56,576 bases of DNA, from contig CAJFNZ010000087.1 of NCBI GenBank assembly GCA_904395905.1, positions 1 through 56,576 on the forward strand, written 5' to 3'. The notes under the pieces are model-generated. The model searched no databases. It was given only the letters and a program-made list of their open reading frames with translations, and was not told where the DNA came from. The stretch is from an uncultured Oscillospiraceae bacterium (lineage in GTDB: Bacteria > Bacillota > Clostridia > Oscillospirales > Oscillospiraceae). Positions within the stretch are counted from its first letter, which is position 1, and each line of letters begins with the position of its first letter. Below are positions 15,853-24,409 of this stretch, piece by piece. The position numbers and the translations under genes are program-made.

Positions 15853-16583
15853 TCGTACCCCTCTCCGTGGCCGCCGAGCCACGACTTCGTCGTCACCGTC
15901 TGTTCCACGTCAAGATGCGGCCCAAAGGGCAGCGGCAGTGCGCCGAAGGTGTATTCCAACTCATAGCGCACCGTCAGCACCACATTGCCGTCGGCGTCCA
16001 GGAGCGTACTGTCATTGTCCCGGAAGTCCAGGCCGCCGAAGTCCAGACCCTCCAGGCCGTTGTAGACGTGGAACGCCCGCAGGAACTCGTCTCCCGTCCA
16101 GGCCCCGTTGGAGAGGTACCGCCCCACCAGGGGCTGTGCCAGCTCCCTTGCCAGCGCCTTTTCTCCCTCGTAGAGGCCGAATTGCAGCAGGTCCTGGAGC
16201 GCGCCCTTGGGGTCGGCGCTGACATCGTCAATCCAGCCGCCCACTTGCCCGGCCAGCGCCTCGCCGCTGGCGCCAATCTCCTCCGGCGCGAGGCTCTCCA
16301 AGCCGTCGAGCACGCCGGTCAGGTTTTCCCGGAACCCGTCGATTTCCTCCTGGACGCCGGCGGCCCCCTGGGCCAGGTTGCCCATGGGGTCGGCCAGGCC
16401 GGTGGCCTCCAGGACGTAGCTGTACATGGAGATGGTCTCCGCGGCCTGGGTCAGGGCGTAGTGGATCCGCGCCTGGACGACGGTGATGTTGATGAGGCCC
16501 AGGATGGAGACCGTCAACAGCACCAGCATGGTGAACGAGAGAATCGTCTCCACCACAATGTAGCCGCCTTCTTCCCGCCGCAT
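15849..16583 (-). CDS. TadE-like pseudopilin / pilus assembly protein
   Basis: The 244-residue product has a TadE-type N terminus: a short basic-acidic lead (MRREEGG), then YIVVETILSF and one membrane helix at about 10-32. The class III leader peptidase would cut near the Gly before YIVVE. The rest is an extracellular domain with no cysteines and no known catalytic motif. It lies directly between the DUF5702 gene and the peptidase gene, and is probably a minor pilin or pilus-initiation component. Confidence 0.8.
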   Translation of the reverse strand: MRREEGGYIVVETILSFTMLVLLTVSILGLINITVVQARIHYALTQAAETISMYSYVLEATGLADPMGNLAQGAAGVQEEIDGFRENLTGVLDGLESLAPEEIGASGEALAGQVGGWIDDVSADPKGALQDLLQFGLYEGEKALARELAQPLVGRYLSNGAWTGDEFLRAFHVYNGLEGLDFGGLDFRDNDSTLLDADGNVVLTVRYELEYTFGALPLPFGPHLDVEQTVTTKSWLGGHGEGYE

Positions 16584-16586
16584 GGC

Positions 16587-19202
16587 TCAATACCCCCTAT
16601 ACGATGTCACGCTCAGCGGGACCGTTCCCGGCGGGACAACCCCGTTGAGGCCCCGCTGCGCCACCGGCATGGAGAGAAACAGCATCCGGAGATCCGCCGT
16701 CGTGGTCAGCGTGAAGCCGGTGACGGCCTCGGACATATTGAAAATCTCCGCCGAGGCCATGGCGGCCTCCCGCGCCTCCCGGCTTCCCAGCTGGCCGATG
16801 CCCTCGCGCTTGTTGGTGACGTTCAGAGAGATGAGGTTCGCCGTGCGGCTGGCGAGGGTGTTCCCGTCCACCAGCAGCAGGAAAACCCGCAGGTAGTCCT
16901 TGTAGGTCATGGTAGCCGGCCCGGTGTCGTCCTCGAGGTCGTTCAGCCCGCTCAGCTGGCCAGTGCCAATGCCCGCCAGCTCCCCGGCTGCCCCAACCAC
17001 CAAGCTGCTCGCTTTGAACTTCCAGCTATCATCGTCCTTGAACACCGCAACGCTCACCCCCTGGCGGAGGCGGTTGAGGTCGATGACCGATTCCGCCAGG
17101 GAAAAGGCAATCCGCGCCAGTTCCGCCAGGACGATGGCGAAGGGGCCGGTGGCGCTCAGGGCGGTCCGGATGGCGTTCACGGCGTTGTTCACTTCGCCGA
17201 CGCCAAAGGAGGCAACGTAGTTGAACACCGCCCGCACCAAGAAAATCATCCCCGCCGCCGTTGTCAGGTTCGCGATGGCGCTGTCGAGGTCGCCGGCGTA
17301 CAGGTACTCCAGCTCCGACTGGAAATAGTAGTTGACGTCGATGCTCAGCGGGATGCCCGCCATATTCTCCGCTGGCGGCGTCTGGTCCTCCTCGGCCTCC
17401 TCGGCGCCGGGGCTGGTGAAGTCGGAGAACATCTCCGAGGCGTACGTCAGCAGCAGCAGCTTGTCCACCGCCTGGCCGGCCACGTTCCCCAGCGATGTCA
17501 GGAGGTCGCCGTTGAGGGCGTTCTTCATCGCGTTGGTGGCCGCATCCTCCTCGCCCCAGTCCCCCTCCGAGCCAAAGTTGGTGCCGCTGTGGCCGCCGTC
17601 GCCCAGCAGCGGCGGGCCGGAATACGACCACGCGCCCTCCGGGTCGAAGGACAAGCCGCCGGTGAAGGCGTCCTGCACCACGTCCAGCACCGAGGTGATG
17701 GAGGACTTGACGCTGTCCTTTGCGTCGTCGTTGCCGCCGTTGCGGTAGAGTTCGTCCAGTTTCGCGTAAAACTCCGGGTTCTGCGTACTGCTGAATTCCT
17801 TGTCCTGGAATGCCAGGAACGTTTTGGTCGGCGAATTGAGAAACGGCGAATGGATTCCCGCCAGCTGCTCCAAAAGGTCGGTCTGGCCGGCATATGCTTC
17901 AGGGTTTGTTGTGAAGTCAATCGGGACATCGCTCTCCTGCAATTCCCCCAATTCCTCTATCTTGTGCGTCACCCAGCTGCCGTTGACGTAGCCGTTGTAA
18001 GAGAGCCTGTCTTCCAGCAAATCGATGGCCTCCTCCAGCTGGGGCCCGTCCCAGTCCTGCACGGCCTGGCCCATGGCTTCGACGCTGTCGTACGCGAGCA
18101 GCTCCCGGTACTCTTCGATGGTGGATTTGCTGGCGCCCTCCGCCGGCTGGGTCAGGCCGTCGCGGAGTTCGTCGGAGCAGTAGTCCTTCCGGTTCAGCTT
18201 CGCCTCCAGCTCGTCGAGCAGCTGCGCCAGCTCGCGGCGTTTCCCCTCGGCGTCCCTGCACAGGCGGACCAGGGCTTCCAGGTCGTTGTCCTTCCAATCA
18301 TTGCTGTTGATGTACGGCTCGAGGTCGTCGGCCCCGTCGTCGGCCGTGGGCTGCATCCCCTTCACATAGGTTTGCATATTCCAACCGCCCGTGCCCGCCG
18401 TTTCACCCATTTCCCAGCCTGACCCCACATAGCCGCCGTTGACTAAATTCCGAATATTTTCCAGGATGGCATTATATTTCGCCTCGTGGCCGGCGCGGCT
18501 TTCCTCCGGCGCGTTGGCGTAGTCGTCCCGGGTCTGCTTCAGGGCCGCAATCTGGCTCCGGAGGTCTGCGAGGTAGATGTTCACCTCCGAAAAGATCCGA
18601 TCCTCCTCTTCCTCGGCCTTGTTGATTTCCAGGATGCACTTGTAGATTTTCTCATAGACCTCGTCGATTTCCTCGATTTTGTCTTCGATTTCCATTTTTT
18701 GCTCGATGACGTCGGCGTTGCCGTCCATTTGGCTGAACTCTTTGAGCCGCTCCAGCAGGCCGTTGACCAGGATGACCGGGGCGCGGAATTTGGCGTACTC
18801 CTCAATCTGGCGGCGCAGGACCTCCGAATTTCCCAGGTGCTGGTCGGCGGCGGGGACCATGTCCTGGGGCGTCAGATTGCTGCCGTAAAACAGCTGGAAG
18901 GTGCCAATCCCCGTGGCGGGGTTGTCCCCTTCGATGGCCGTCCGGATGTACTCATCCGCCATGCCCGCCAGCTCTTCATCGCCGGACGGGATCCCGAAGA
19001 GACCGTAGAGGTCCTGGAGCAGCGCGTCGTAGCTAGCCAGCAGGGAGTTGGCGGCCAGCTGGTTGGCGTCCCGCAGGAGGCTCCGGGCCGCGTAGAGCCG
19101 CGTGATGTCCACCGCCGTGCCGCTGACCAGAATAGCGGGAATCAGCAGCAGGGTGACCATCACCGTCACCGCGCCCTTGCAGTCGCGAAAGAATTTTTTC
19201 AT
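16587..19202 (-). CDS. DUF5702-type large pilus-associated protein (TadG-like)
   Basis: The 871-residue protein begins MKKFFRDCKGAVTVMVTLLL: a cytoplasmic lead with GAVTV, a membrane helix (about 11-33) and the DITRLYAARS segment typical of DUF5702/TadG-like proteins of clostridial Tad loci. The long exterior part is helical and acidic, with coiled-coil-like stretches around 150-200 and 310-340, and a more hydrophobic region around 680-740. TadG-like proteins in other bacteria help anchor or assemble the pilus at the envelope. It is the longest pilus component here and lies between two TadE-like genes. Confidence 0.82.
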   Translation of the reverse strand: MKKFFRDCKGAVTVMVTLLLIPAILVSGTAVDITRLYAARSLLRDANQLAANSLLASYDALLQDLYGLFGIPSGDEELAGMADEYIRTAIEGDNPATGIGTFQLFYGSNLTPQDMVPAADQHLGNSEVLRRQIEEYAKFRAPVILVNGLLERLKEFSQMDGNADVIEQKMEIEDKIEEIDEVYEKIYKCILEINKAEEEEDRIFSEVNIYLADLRSQIAALKQTRDDYANAPEESRAGHEAKYNAILENIRNLVNGGYVGSGWEMGETAGTGGWNMQTYVKGMQPTADDGADDLEPYINSNDWKDNDLEALVRLCRDAEGKRRELAQLLDELEAKLNRKDYCSDELRDGLTQPAEGASKSTIEEYRELLAYDSVEAMGQAVQDWDGPQLEEAIDLLEDRLSYNGYVNGSWVTHKIEELGELQESDVPIDFTTNPEAYAGQTDLLEQLAGIHSPFLNSPTKTFLAFQDKEFSSTQNPEFYAKLDELYRNGGNDDAKDSVKSSITSVLDVVQDAFTGGLSFDPEGAWSYSGPPLLGDGGHSGTNFGSEGDWGEEDAATNAMKNALNGDLLTSLGNVAGQAVDKLLLLTYASEMFSDFTSPGAEEAEEDQTPPAENMAGIPLSIDVNYYFQSELEYLYAGDLDSAIANLTTAAGMIFLVRAVFNYVASFGVGEVNNAVNAIRTALSATGPFAIVLAELARIAFSLAESVIDLNRLRQGVSVAVFKDDDSWKFKASSLVVGAAGELAGIGTGQLSGLNDLEDDTGPATMTYKDYLRVFLLLVDGNTLASRTANLISLNVTNKREGIGQLGSREAREAAMASAEIFNMSEAVTGFTLTTTADLRMLFLSMPVAQRGLNGVVPPGTVPLSVTSYRGY

Positions 19203-19211
19203 GCCGCCACC

Positions 19212-19895
19212 TCAAATCCCAATGAAGTCCCGGAAGCGGTTCATGAACTCCGTCACGCCGCTGAACACCTCGGAGATGTTGTACTTCTCATCCAAATACG
19301 CGAGGAAATCCCCGGCCAGGTCGATGTTGCGGACGAACTCGTCGCCGTTCTGCACCACCGCCGTCGAGGTGACCGTCACCGGGATCTCCGTGGGGAACCC
19401 CACAAAAGAGAGGTCCACCGGCATGGGGATGGTCCGGGTGGCGGTGACGACGACCTCCTGGTAGACGATGTAATTGACGAAGCCGTATTCCACCTCCAGC
19501 TCCCCGGCCGGCGTCAGTACGCTGTGGCGCTCCACGGTCTGCGTCAGCCGTTCGGCGTCGGCGGCGTCATCCCGCTTTTCGCTGTTGACGACGGATTTCA
19601 AAAGGGAAACATAGACGTTGTCCAGCTGGTCCCGGCGGGCGTGCCAGGAGAAGGCCCCGGTCTCCGGGTCGCAGTACAGCCAGGTGTCGCCCCGTTCGGT
19701 GGCGATGGCCGTCGCGGCGTACTGGGTCGCCTCCTGAAGCGCCCCCCGCGTCGGGATGTACATGGCCAGCAGGACAAGTCCCGCAAAAATCATGATGAGG
19801 ATGGGAAAGAGGATGGTTGCCTCGACAACCGCATCGGCCCTCGTGTCATGCAACAAGATTCCTCGCCGTTCCAAGACAATCCCCCTCTCTCCCAA
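19212..19895 (-). CDS. tadE: TadE-family pseudopilin
   Basis: This 227-residue protein has a basic N-terminal lead and then ADAVVEATILFPILIMIFAG, the TadE-type Glu-containing start of a membrane helix (about 25-47). It is predicted to be processed by the Tad prepilin peptidase and to act as a minor pilin. The exterior part has no recognised enzyme motif. It follows the Flp1 pilin gene by 12 bases and precedes the DUF5702 gene by 9, so these three are one translation block. Confidence 0.82.
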   Translation of the reverse strand: MGERGIVLERRGILLHDTRADAVVEATILFPILIMIFAGLVLLAMYIPTRGALQEATQYAATAIATERGDTWLYCDPETGAFSWHARRDQLDNVYVSLLKSVVNSEKRDDAADAERLTQTVERHSVLTPAGELEVEYGFVNYIVYQEVVVTATRTIPMPVDLSFVGFPTEIPVTVTSTAVVQNGDEFVRNIDLAGDFLAYLDEKYNISEVFSGVTEFMNRFRDFIGI

Positions 19896-19907
19896 GTTCT
19901 TGTTTTG

Positions 19908-20123
19908 TTAAATCGTGTTTTCTTTCGTAATCCTATCCCACATATCCTGAATCCAGTCTTCCAGGAAGCCCCATAGCGCTACCACTGCTAAAACTGCCAC
20001 CAAAATCAGCAGCACAGCAACGACCACACCAGAGAGTCCCCGCTCGTCTTTCTTGAGGCTGCGGAGAAACCGAGTGCCGGCCAACCGCACACTCAGCAAC
20101 AGGGCATCCATTTTTTGTAACAT
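19908..20123 (-). CDS. Flp1-type pilin (putative major pilin)
   Basis: This small protein of 71 residues has a basic amphipathic lead ending in KKDERGLSGVVVAVLLI. A hydrophobic helix (31-52) and an acidic tail (LEDWIQDMWDRI) follow. That pattern fits the Flp1-like putative flagellin/pilin domain of clostridial Tad loci; cleavage after Gly29 is likely. ATG at 20123 has an excellent GGAGGAGGG site. A longer frame starting at 20201 has no such signal and would add a non-pilin leader. The gap to tadC is the largest inside the pilus part of the cluster and may carry an extra promoter. Confidence 0.82.
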   Translation of the reverse strand: MLQKMDALLLSVRLAGTRFLRSLKKDERGLSGVVVAVLLILVAVLAVVALWGFLEDWIQDMWDRITKENTI

Positions 20124-20149
20124 TTTTCTCCCTCCTCCCGTTTCCGTCA

Positions 20150-20197
20150 TATTTATGTAGAAACGCTGCACAATCAAAAAGTTTGGCAGCGCTGCCA
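20150..20197 (-). promoter_or_regulatory. Possible attenuator and pilin promoter
   Basis: Read leftward, a short palindrome TGGCAGCGCTGCCA (20184-20197) is followed by AACTTTTTG, which looks like a weak terminator after tadC. Just beyond it TTGATT (20172-20177) stands 15-16 bases before an AT-rich TAAATA/ATAAAT stretch. This arrangement could set pilin expression apart from the upstream genes. The -10 is poor. Confidence 0.35.
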
Positions 20198-20205
20198 CCA
20201 AATAA

Positions 20206-21261
20206 CTACAAACTCATAAAATTCATCGCCACCGGCACCATAATCATCACCAAAATCGCCAGGAACAGCAGCATCGTCGGAATCATCAGCTTGGAGTTGG
20301 CCTTCTCCGAGTCCCGCTTGGCCGTGTGGCGGCGTTCCTGCCAGGCCTCGTGGGCCATGTCCTTGAGCAGCCGGCCAATTTCCGCATTGCCCTTGGACAG
20401 GTTCTGGAGAATCGCGGAGGCCAGCTTCGTCGTCTCCTTCGTGCTGCACCGGTCGATGAACCGGGCGTAGGCCGTCTCCGGCTCCACCAGGTTGTCCAGC
20501 TCCTCGGCCGTCAGCCGCATCTCCCGGTACAGCTCTCCCTCCTGGCTCCCGGCGGTCTCCTTCCAGGCCCGGTCCATAATCATGCCCGAGGTCACCAGCA
20601 GGGCCAGCTTCGACACCACGTTGGGGAACTGGCGGCTGATGGCCTCCCGCCGCTTTTTGACATTGTCCTGCACCTCATCGTAGAGGGCGTAGACCGCCAC
20701 CAGTACGATGCCGCTGCCCAGACCAATCACCATCAGGCCCCCCTGGGAATTCCCCGAAGCCGTCATCAGTGCGCCGAGGCTCAGGGCGAGGAACAGCCCC
20801 AAAATCGGATAGGAGAGCATCTGCGCCAGCAGCGCCTTCGTCCGGATGGGCGCATACTTCCGCCCGGACAGCTCCACGTAGGCGGTCAAGATTTTCTTAT
20901 GGAAACTGCCTTTTCCAATCTGCTGGAACCGACGCTGGAGGACGTACCCCGGCATCGGCAGGAGGCTGACGCTCTTGAGATTCCCGTCCTGCAGCGCTTG
21001 GCTGTCCCGTTCCAGCTTGCGGCGTTCCTTTTCCGTGGAGCCGCCGTAGAACAGGCCCATGACCCGGGCCGCCAGGCCGTGATACGTCTGGAGCTTTTCC
21101 CGGTCGGCCGCCTCCTTGGCCAGCAGCTTGTCCCGGCGGTCCCGGTTCTTCAGGACCTGATGGGAAGCCGCCGCCACCCAGTCCTCCGGCCGCACCTGGG
21201 CCAGCAGCGCCAGCCAGAGCACGGCCAGCACCGTTGCCAGGGCCATGATTGCAATCAGCAC
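20206..21261 (-). CDS. tadC: TadC-like type II/IV secretion inner-membrane protein
   Basis: The product has 351 residues with an N-terminal helix (1-20), a cytoplasmic T2SSF domain over about 165-320, and further hydrophobic segments at about 152-190 and 328-350. TadB and TadC form the membrane platform that couples the TadA ATPase to pilin polymerisation. The segment with LVTSGMIMDRAWKE and ELDNLVEPETAYARFIDR is typical of the family. GTG at 21261 follows GAGGAGGGG. The next gene upstream, tadB, ends 13 bases away. Confidence 0.88.
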   Translation of the reverse strand: MLIAIMALATVLAVLWLALLAQVRPEDWVAAASHQVLKNRDRRDKLLAKEAADREKLQTYHGLAARVMGLFYGGSTEKERRKLERDSQALQDGNLKSVSLLPMPGYVLQRRFQQIGKGSFHKKILTAYVELSGRKYAPIRTKALLAQMLSYPILGLFLALSLGALMTASGNSQGGLMVIGLGSGIVLVAVYALYDEVQDNVKKRREAISRQFPNVVSKLALLVTSGMIMDRAWKETAGSQEGELYREMRLTAEELDNLVEPETAYARFIDRCSTKETTKLASAILQNLSKGNAEIGRLLKDMAHEAWQERRHTAKRDSEKANSKLMIPTMLLFLAILVMIMVPVAMNFMSL

Positions 21262-21274
21262 CGCGCACCCCTCC

Positions 21275-22099
21275 TCACAGCTTCACGCTGCTGAACTTCC
21301 TGGCCAGCAGGAAGCTGATGATGAAGACCATCAGGCCCCCCGTCGCCACCAGCCGGCCGGGAACCGTGGTGTAAATGGCGTCCATAAACCCGGCGCCGGC
21401 GTAGCCGATGACCGCCAGAATGACCAGCGGCATGAAGAGCATGATGTTGACCTCGGACTTGGCCGCCATCATCATGGTGTCAATCTCCATCTCAATCTCC
21501 ATCTTGTCGCCGATAATCTGCTGGGTCTCCCGGACAATCTCGTCGGCCCGGCTGGACTTGCCCTCAATGGTGGCATAGATGGAGGCGAAGCTGGCCACGT
21601 CCTCCAGGCCGCTGCGCGCAGCGAAGTCGGCAAAGGCCGCCGACAGCGGGACGGCGTTCTCAAACTTGCGAATCAGGACGTCCAGCTCCACCAGGATGTC
21701 GCTGTCCTCGGCGTAAATCAGCGACAGATCCTCCCGGGCGCTGAGCAGGGCCTTCCAGACGGGGTTGCCGGCCCGCATCGCGACGGACATGGCCTCCAGC
21801 AAATCGTAAAACTGGCCCCGCAGCCGGAACACCCGCTTGCGCATGGCGCTCTGCTCGGCGGCGAAGATGTTCACCACGCCCACGACGGCGCCGCCAACTG
21901 CCGCAAGGGGGATGATTTTATAGAAGATAAACAGGACCGCAAAGCCTGCGGCAAACCCCACGAAAAACGCCAGGATGTGGTCCCATAGCGTGCAGGGGCT
22001 GGCCGTGTAGTCCGGCGCCCGCCGCGTCCGGGAGGCGGCTTCCGGCTGTGGGGCCGCGGCCGGGCGCTCCGCCGCGGGGGCAAACAGATTCCTTCCCAT
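21275..22099 (-). CDS. tadB: TadB-like type II/IV secretion inner-membrane protein
   Basis: This 274-residue protein has a hydrophobic pair at about 42-80, a T2SSF-type cytoplasmic helical domain at about 95-225 (LLEAMSVAMRAGNPVWKAL; FAARSGLEDVASFA) and two C-terminal membrane helices. The N-terminal 40 residues are Pro/Ala-rich and poorly conserved-looking. It pairs with TadC as the pilus assembly platform. ATG at 22099 follows GGAGCG closely; tadA ends nine bases upstream. Confidence 0.88.
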   Translation of the reverse strand: MGRNLFAPAAERPAAAPQPEAASRTRRAPDYTASPCTLWDHILAFFVGFAAGFAVLFIFYKIIPLAAVGGAVVGVVNIFAAEQSAMRKRVFRLRGQFYDLLEAMSVAMRAGNPVWKALLSAREDLSLIYAEDSDILVELDVLIRKFENAVPLSAAFADFAARSGLEDVASFASIYATIEGKSSRADEIVRETQQIIGDKMEIEMEIDTMMMAAKSEVNIMLFMPLVILAVIGYAGAGFMDAIYTTVPGRLVATGGLMVFIISFLLARKFSSVKL

Positions 22100-22108
22100 T
22101 CTACGCTC

Positions 22109-23389
22109 CTAAATCACCCGGCTGATGCCGGCGTTCTCCAGTTTGTGTGTGTTCTCCATCGGGTTTTCCGTGCGCACCAGCCGCCCCTCCACACGAGACT
22201 TGGTGCTGCCCTCCGTCTCCACAAAGCGGTACAGCGGGTTGATGCGGAATTCATGGCGCGCCCCGTCATAGCCGAGGATCTCTACAATCTCCATAGTCTT
22301 CCGGCTCTTGTCCCGCAGGCGGGACAGATGCACGATGATGTCCACCGCCGAGGCAATCTGCTGGCGGATGGCCTCCAGCGGCAGCCCCTCCGCCCCCTGC
22401 AGCACCATGGTCTCCAGCCGCCGGAGCATGTCCACAGTGGAATTGGCGTGGCCGGTGGACAGGGAGCCGTCGTGGCCGGTGTTCATGGCCTGGAGCATAT
22501 CCAGCGCCTCGGCGCCGCGGACCTCGCCCACGACAATCCGGTCCGGCCGCATCCGCAAGGCCGATTTGATGAGGTCCCGGATAGTGATGGCGCCGCTGCC
22601 GTCAGGGCCGGCGTTCCGCGTCTCCAGCCGCACCAGGTTGTCAATGGCCTTGATTTGCAGCTCCGCCGAGTCCTCAATGGTGATAATCCGCTCGTCCCGC
22701 GGGATGAAGTTGGAGAGCGCGTTCAAAAACGTCGTCTTGCCGCTGCCGGTGCCGCCGCTGACGAAGATGTTGTATTTGGCCCGGACCAGCAGCTCCAGCA
22801 CTTCCGCCACCTCCGGCGTAATGGATCCGTAGGCAATCAGCTTCTGGACCGTCATCGCCTCCTTGGGAAAACGGCGGATGGTGACGATGGGGCCGTTGAG
22901 GGCCACCGGCGGCATCACCACGTTGACGCGGGAGCCGTCCTCCAGGTGGGTGTCCACAATCGGTTCGCTCTCATTGACCATGCGGCCGGCCTGGGAGACA
23001 AACTTCGTGATGATGGTCTCCAGCTCCTGGGGGCTCTCGAACTGCTGGTTCAGCTTCGTCAGACGGCCCGCCTTTTCCACAAAGATGTCCCGGTAGCCGT
23101 TAATCATCACCTCCGTGATGTCGGAATCAGCAATAATCTGCCCCAGGATGCCCAGGCCGCGGATGGCCTCGAAGACCGCAGAAACCGTATTCTGCTTCTC
23201 CTTGTAGTTCAGGGCAGCCAGCTCCCGATAGGCCTCGGGGTTCTCCGCCCTGGCCCATTCGGTCTTTTTCTCCAGCGCCGCCGCAATCATCTCCCGCAGC
23301 TGCCCGTCGGTCATACTGGTCAAATCGGGATGGCTCTGCACCTCCGATTTCAGCTGGGCAATCAGCAGGTTCCTGACCTCTTCTGTCAC
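22109..23389 (-). CDS. tadA: TadA/CpaF-type pilus assembly ATPase
   Basis: This hexameric cytoplasmic ATPase powers Tad pilus assembly and possibly retraction. The 426 residues carry an N-terminal helical domain, Walker A GGTGSGKTT at 212-220, an Asp box with TIEDSAELQ near 236-244, the VGEVRG Walker B region near 287-292 and the His box TGHDGSLSTGHANS. All are intact. GTG at 23389 follows AGGAG at seven bases; an ATG two bases upstream is in another frame. The gene begins 27 bases after the end of the cpaE frame. Confidence 0.95.
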   Translation of the reverse strand: MTEEVRNLLIAQLKSEVQSHPDLTSMTDGQLREMIAAALEKKTEWARAENPEAYRELAALNYKEKQNTVSAVFEAIRGLGILGQIIADSDITEVMINGYRDIFVEKAGRLTKLNQQFESPQELETIITKFVSQAGRMVNESEPIVDTHLEDGSRVNVVMPPVALNGPIVTIRRFPKEAMTVQKLIAYGSITPEVAEVLELLVRAKYNIFVSGGTGSGKTTFLNALSNFIPRDERIITIEDSAELQIKAIDNLVRLETRNAGPDGSGAITIRDLIKSALRMRPDRIVVGEVRGAEALDMLQAMNTGHDGSLSTGHANSTVDMLRRLETMVLQGAEGLPLEAIRQQIASAVDIIVHLSRLRDKSRKTMEIVEILGYDGARHEFRINPLYRFVETEGSTKSRVEGRLVRTENPMENTHKLENAGISRVI

Positions 23390-23416
23390 ATCGACTCTCC
23401 TGACTTCGCGCCGCCG

Positions 23417-24409
23417 TCAGCCCAGGCCGGCAAACCGGGCCGACAGCGTTTTGTACACCACGATGGGATCCTCTGCCTGCACCCAGGGCAGCGCGACGGT
23501 CCGTTCCAGCGGGCAGTTCTGCCGGCGGCCGCCCTTGTTGACGACCAGAATCGCCCGCTCCCGGACAGCTTCAAACAGGTTGTTCTGCTCCTGGAACTGC
23601 CGCAGCTTCTCCCAGGAGGCCGGCGTGTTGTCCGTCAGAAGCAGGATGGCGTCCGCCGTCTCCAGCAGGGCGCGGATCCGCTGGCCGTAGCCGCCGGCCG
23701 TGTCCACCACCACCTCGTCCACACTCCGGGCGCAGGCGCGCAGGAGCCGCTCCTGGTCCTCCTCGGTCAGGATATGGATGTCATCGTAGTTTTCCGGCCG
23801 GCCAAAGTAATAGATGCCGGATCCGGCATCCTACTGGCGAAGGCCCTGCAGCAGCACTTCCACATTGCCGTCCAGCTTGGCAAAAACGGCGCTGATGCTC
23901 CGCCCGCTCTCGGCAAAGTAGAGCGGCGAACTGGAGAAGCTCTCCAGATTCAGATAGAGGACGCGCTTTCCCTCGGCGACACGCTGCGCCGCATACGCCA
24001 GGGCGGCCGTCGTCTTTCCCGTCCCGCCGGCAGGCGACCAGGCGACCGTCACGCGGCCGCCGCCCTCCCCGCCGTGGGCAGTCGCCGATACGGCGGCATA
24101 CCGCTCCAGAAGGCTGCCGACCAGGTGGGAAATCCGCTGGTACTTCCGAATTCCAGCCGCAGTCCCGCCAGCCGCCCCGTCCTCCAGCAGAGCCAGCGTC
24201 AGCGCCGCCGGATGGCCGCTGCATGCGCCGGCAAACTCCGGCGACACCAACGCAATGTCAAACGCTCGCTTCCCCGCCAGTTCCGCTATCTGCTCCGGCG
24301 TGGAACAGATCTGGACCTCAAAGATGTCCTCATACCGGTCCAGCAGCACCTGCGACAGATGCTCCTCATAGTCCCGGTCCCCGGCGGCGAGTAACAGCCG
24401 AATTCTCAT
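23417..24409 (-). pseudogene. cpaE: CpaE-like pilus-localisation ATPase gene interrupted by an in-frame TAG
   Basis: The frame begins with ATG at 24409 (ATGA overlap with the PP2C stop, AGGAG six bases upstream) and encodes a receiver-like N terminus, then a MinD/ParA-type P-loop SPAGGTGKT at about 126-134. At codon 193 (23831-23833) the minus strand reads TAG. The same frame continues without further stops for about 137 codons, through IYYFGRPENYDD, VVVDTAGGYG (the Walker B/switch region) and ILVVNKGG, to a stop at 23417. No base is missing; it is a nonsense codon within an otherwise intact gene. Without readthrough the product lacks Walker B and the nucleotide-sensing half and should be inactive. 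Amber suppression or a sequencing error is possible. Confidence 0.8.
23831..24409 (-). CDS. Translated N-terminal part of the CpaE-like protein (192 aa)
   Basis: This is what would be made if the TAG at 23831 ends translation: a receiver-like domain (1-110) and the first half of a ParA/MinD-type ATPase with its P-loop, ending in LLQGLRQ. ParA-family enzymes need the later Asp-containing switch region, so this fragment is unlikely to hydrolyse ATP. It could still act as a receiver-like or dominant-negative piece. The true gene extends to 23417. Confidence 0.6.
   Translation of the reverse strand: MRIRLLLAAGDRDYEEHLSQVLLDRYEDIFEVQICSTPEQIAELAGKRAFDIALVSPEFAGACSGHPAALTLALLEDGAAGGTAAGIRKYQRISHLVGSLLERYAAVSATAHGGEGGGRVTVAWSPAGGTGKTTAALAYAAQRVAEGKRVLYLNLESFSSSPLYFAESGRSISAVFAKLDGNVEVLLQGLRQ

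Noticed and set aside
15837-18422. An 861-codon plus-strand frame over the DUF5702/TadE genes
   Set aside because: Antisense of better-supported genes; composition rich in Arg, His, Val and Gln, as expected for such shadows.
23781-24224. Frameshift in cpaE
   Set aside because: The parts before and after the break are in the same frame; the break is a single TAG, not an insertion or deletion.
22145-24394. A 749-codon plus-strand frame over tadA and cpaE
   Set aside because: Mirror of conserved ATPase genes with no motif of its own.
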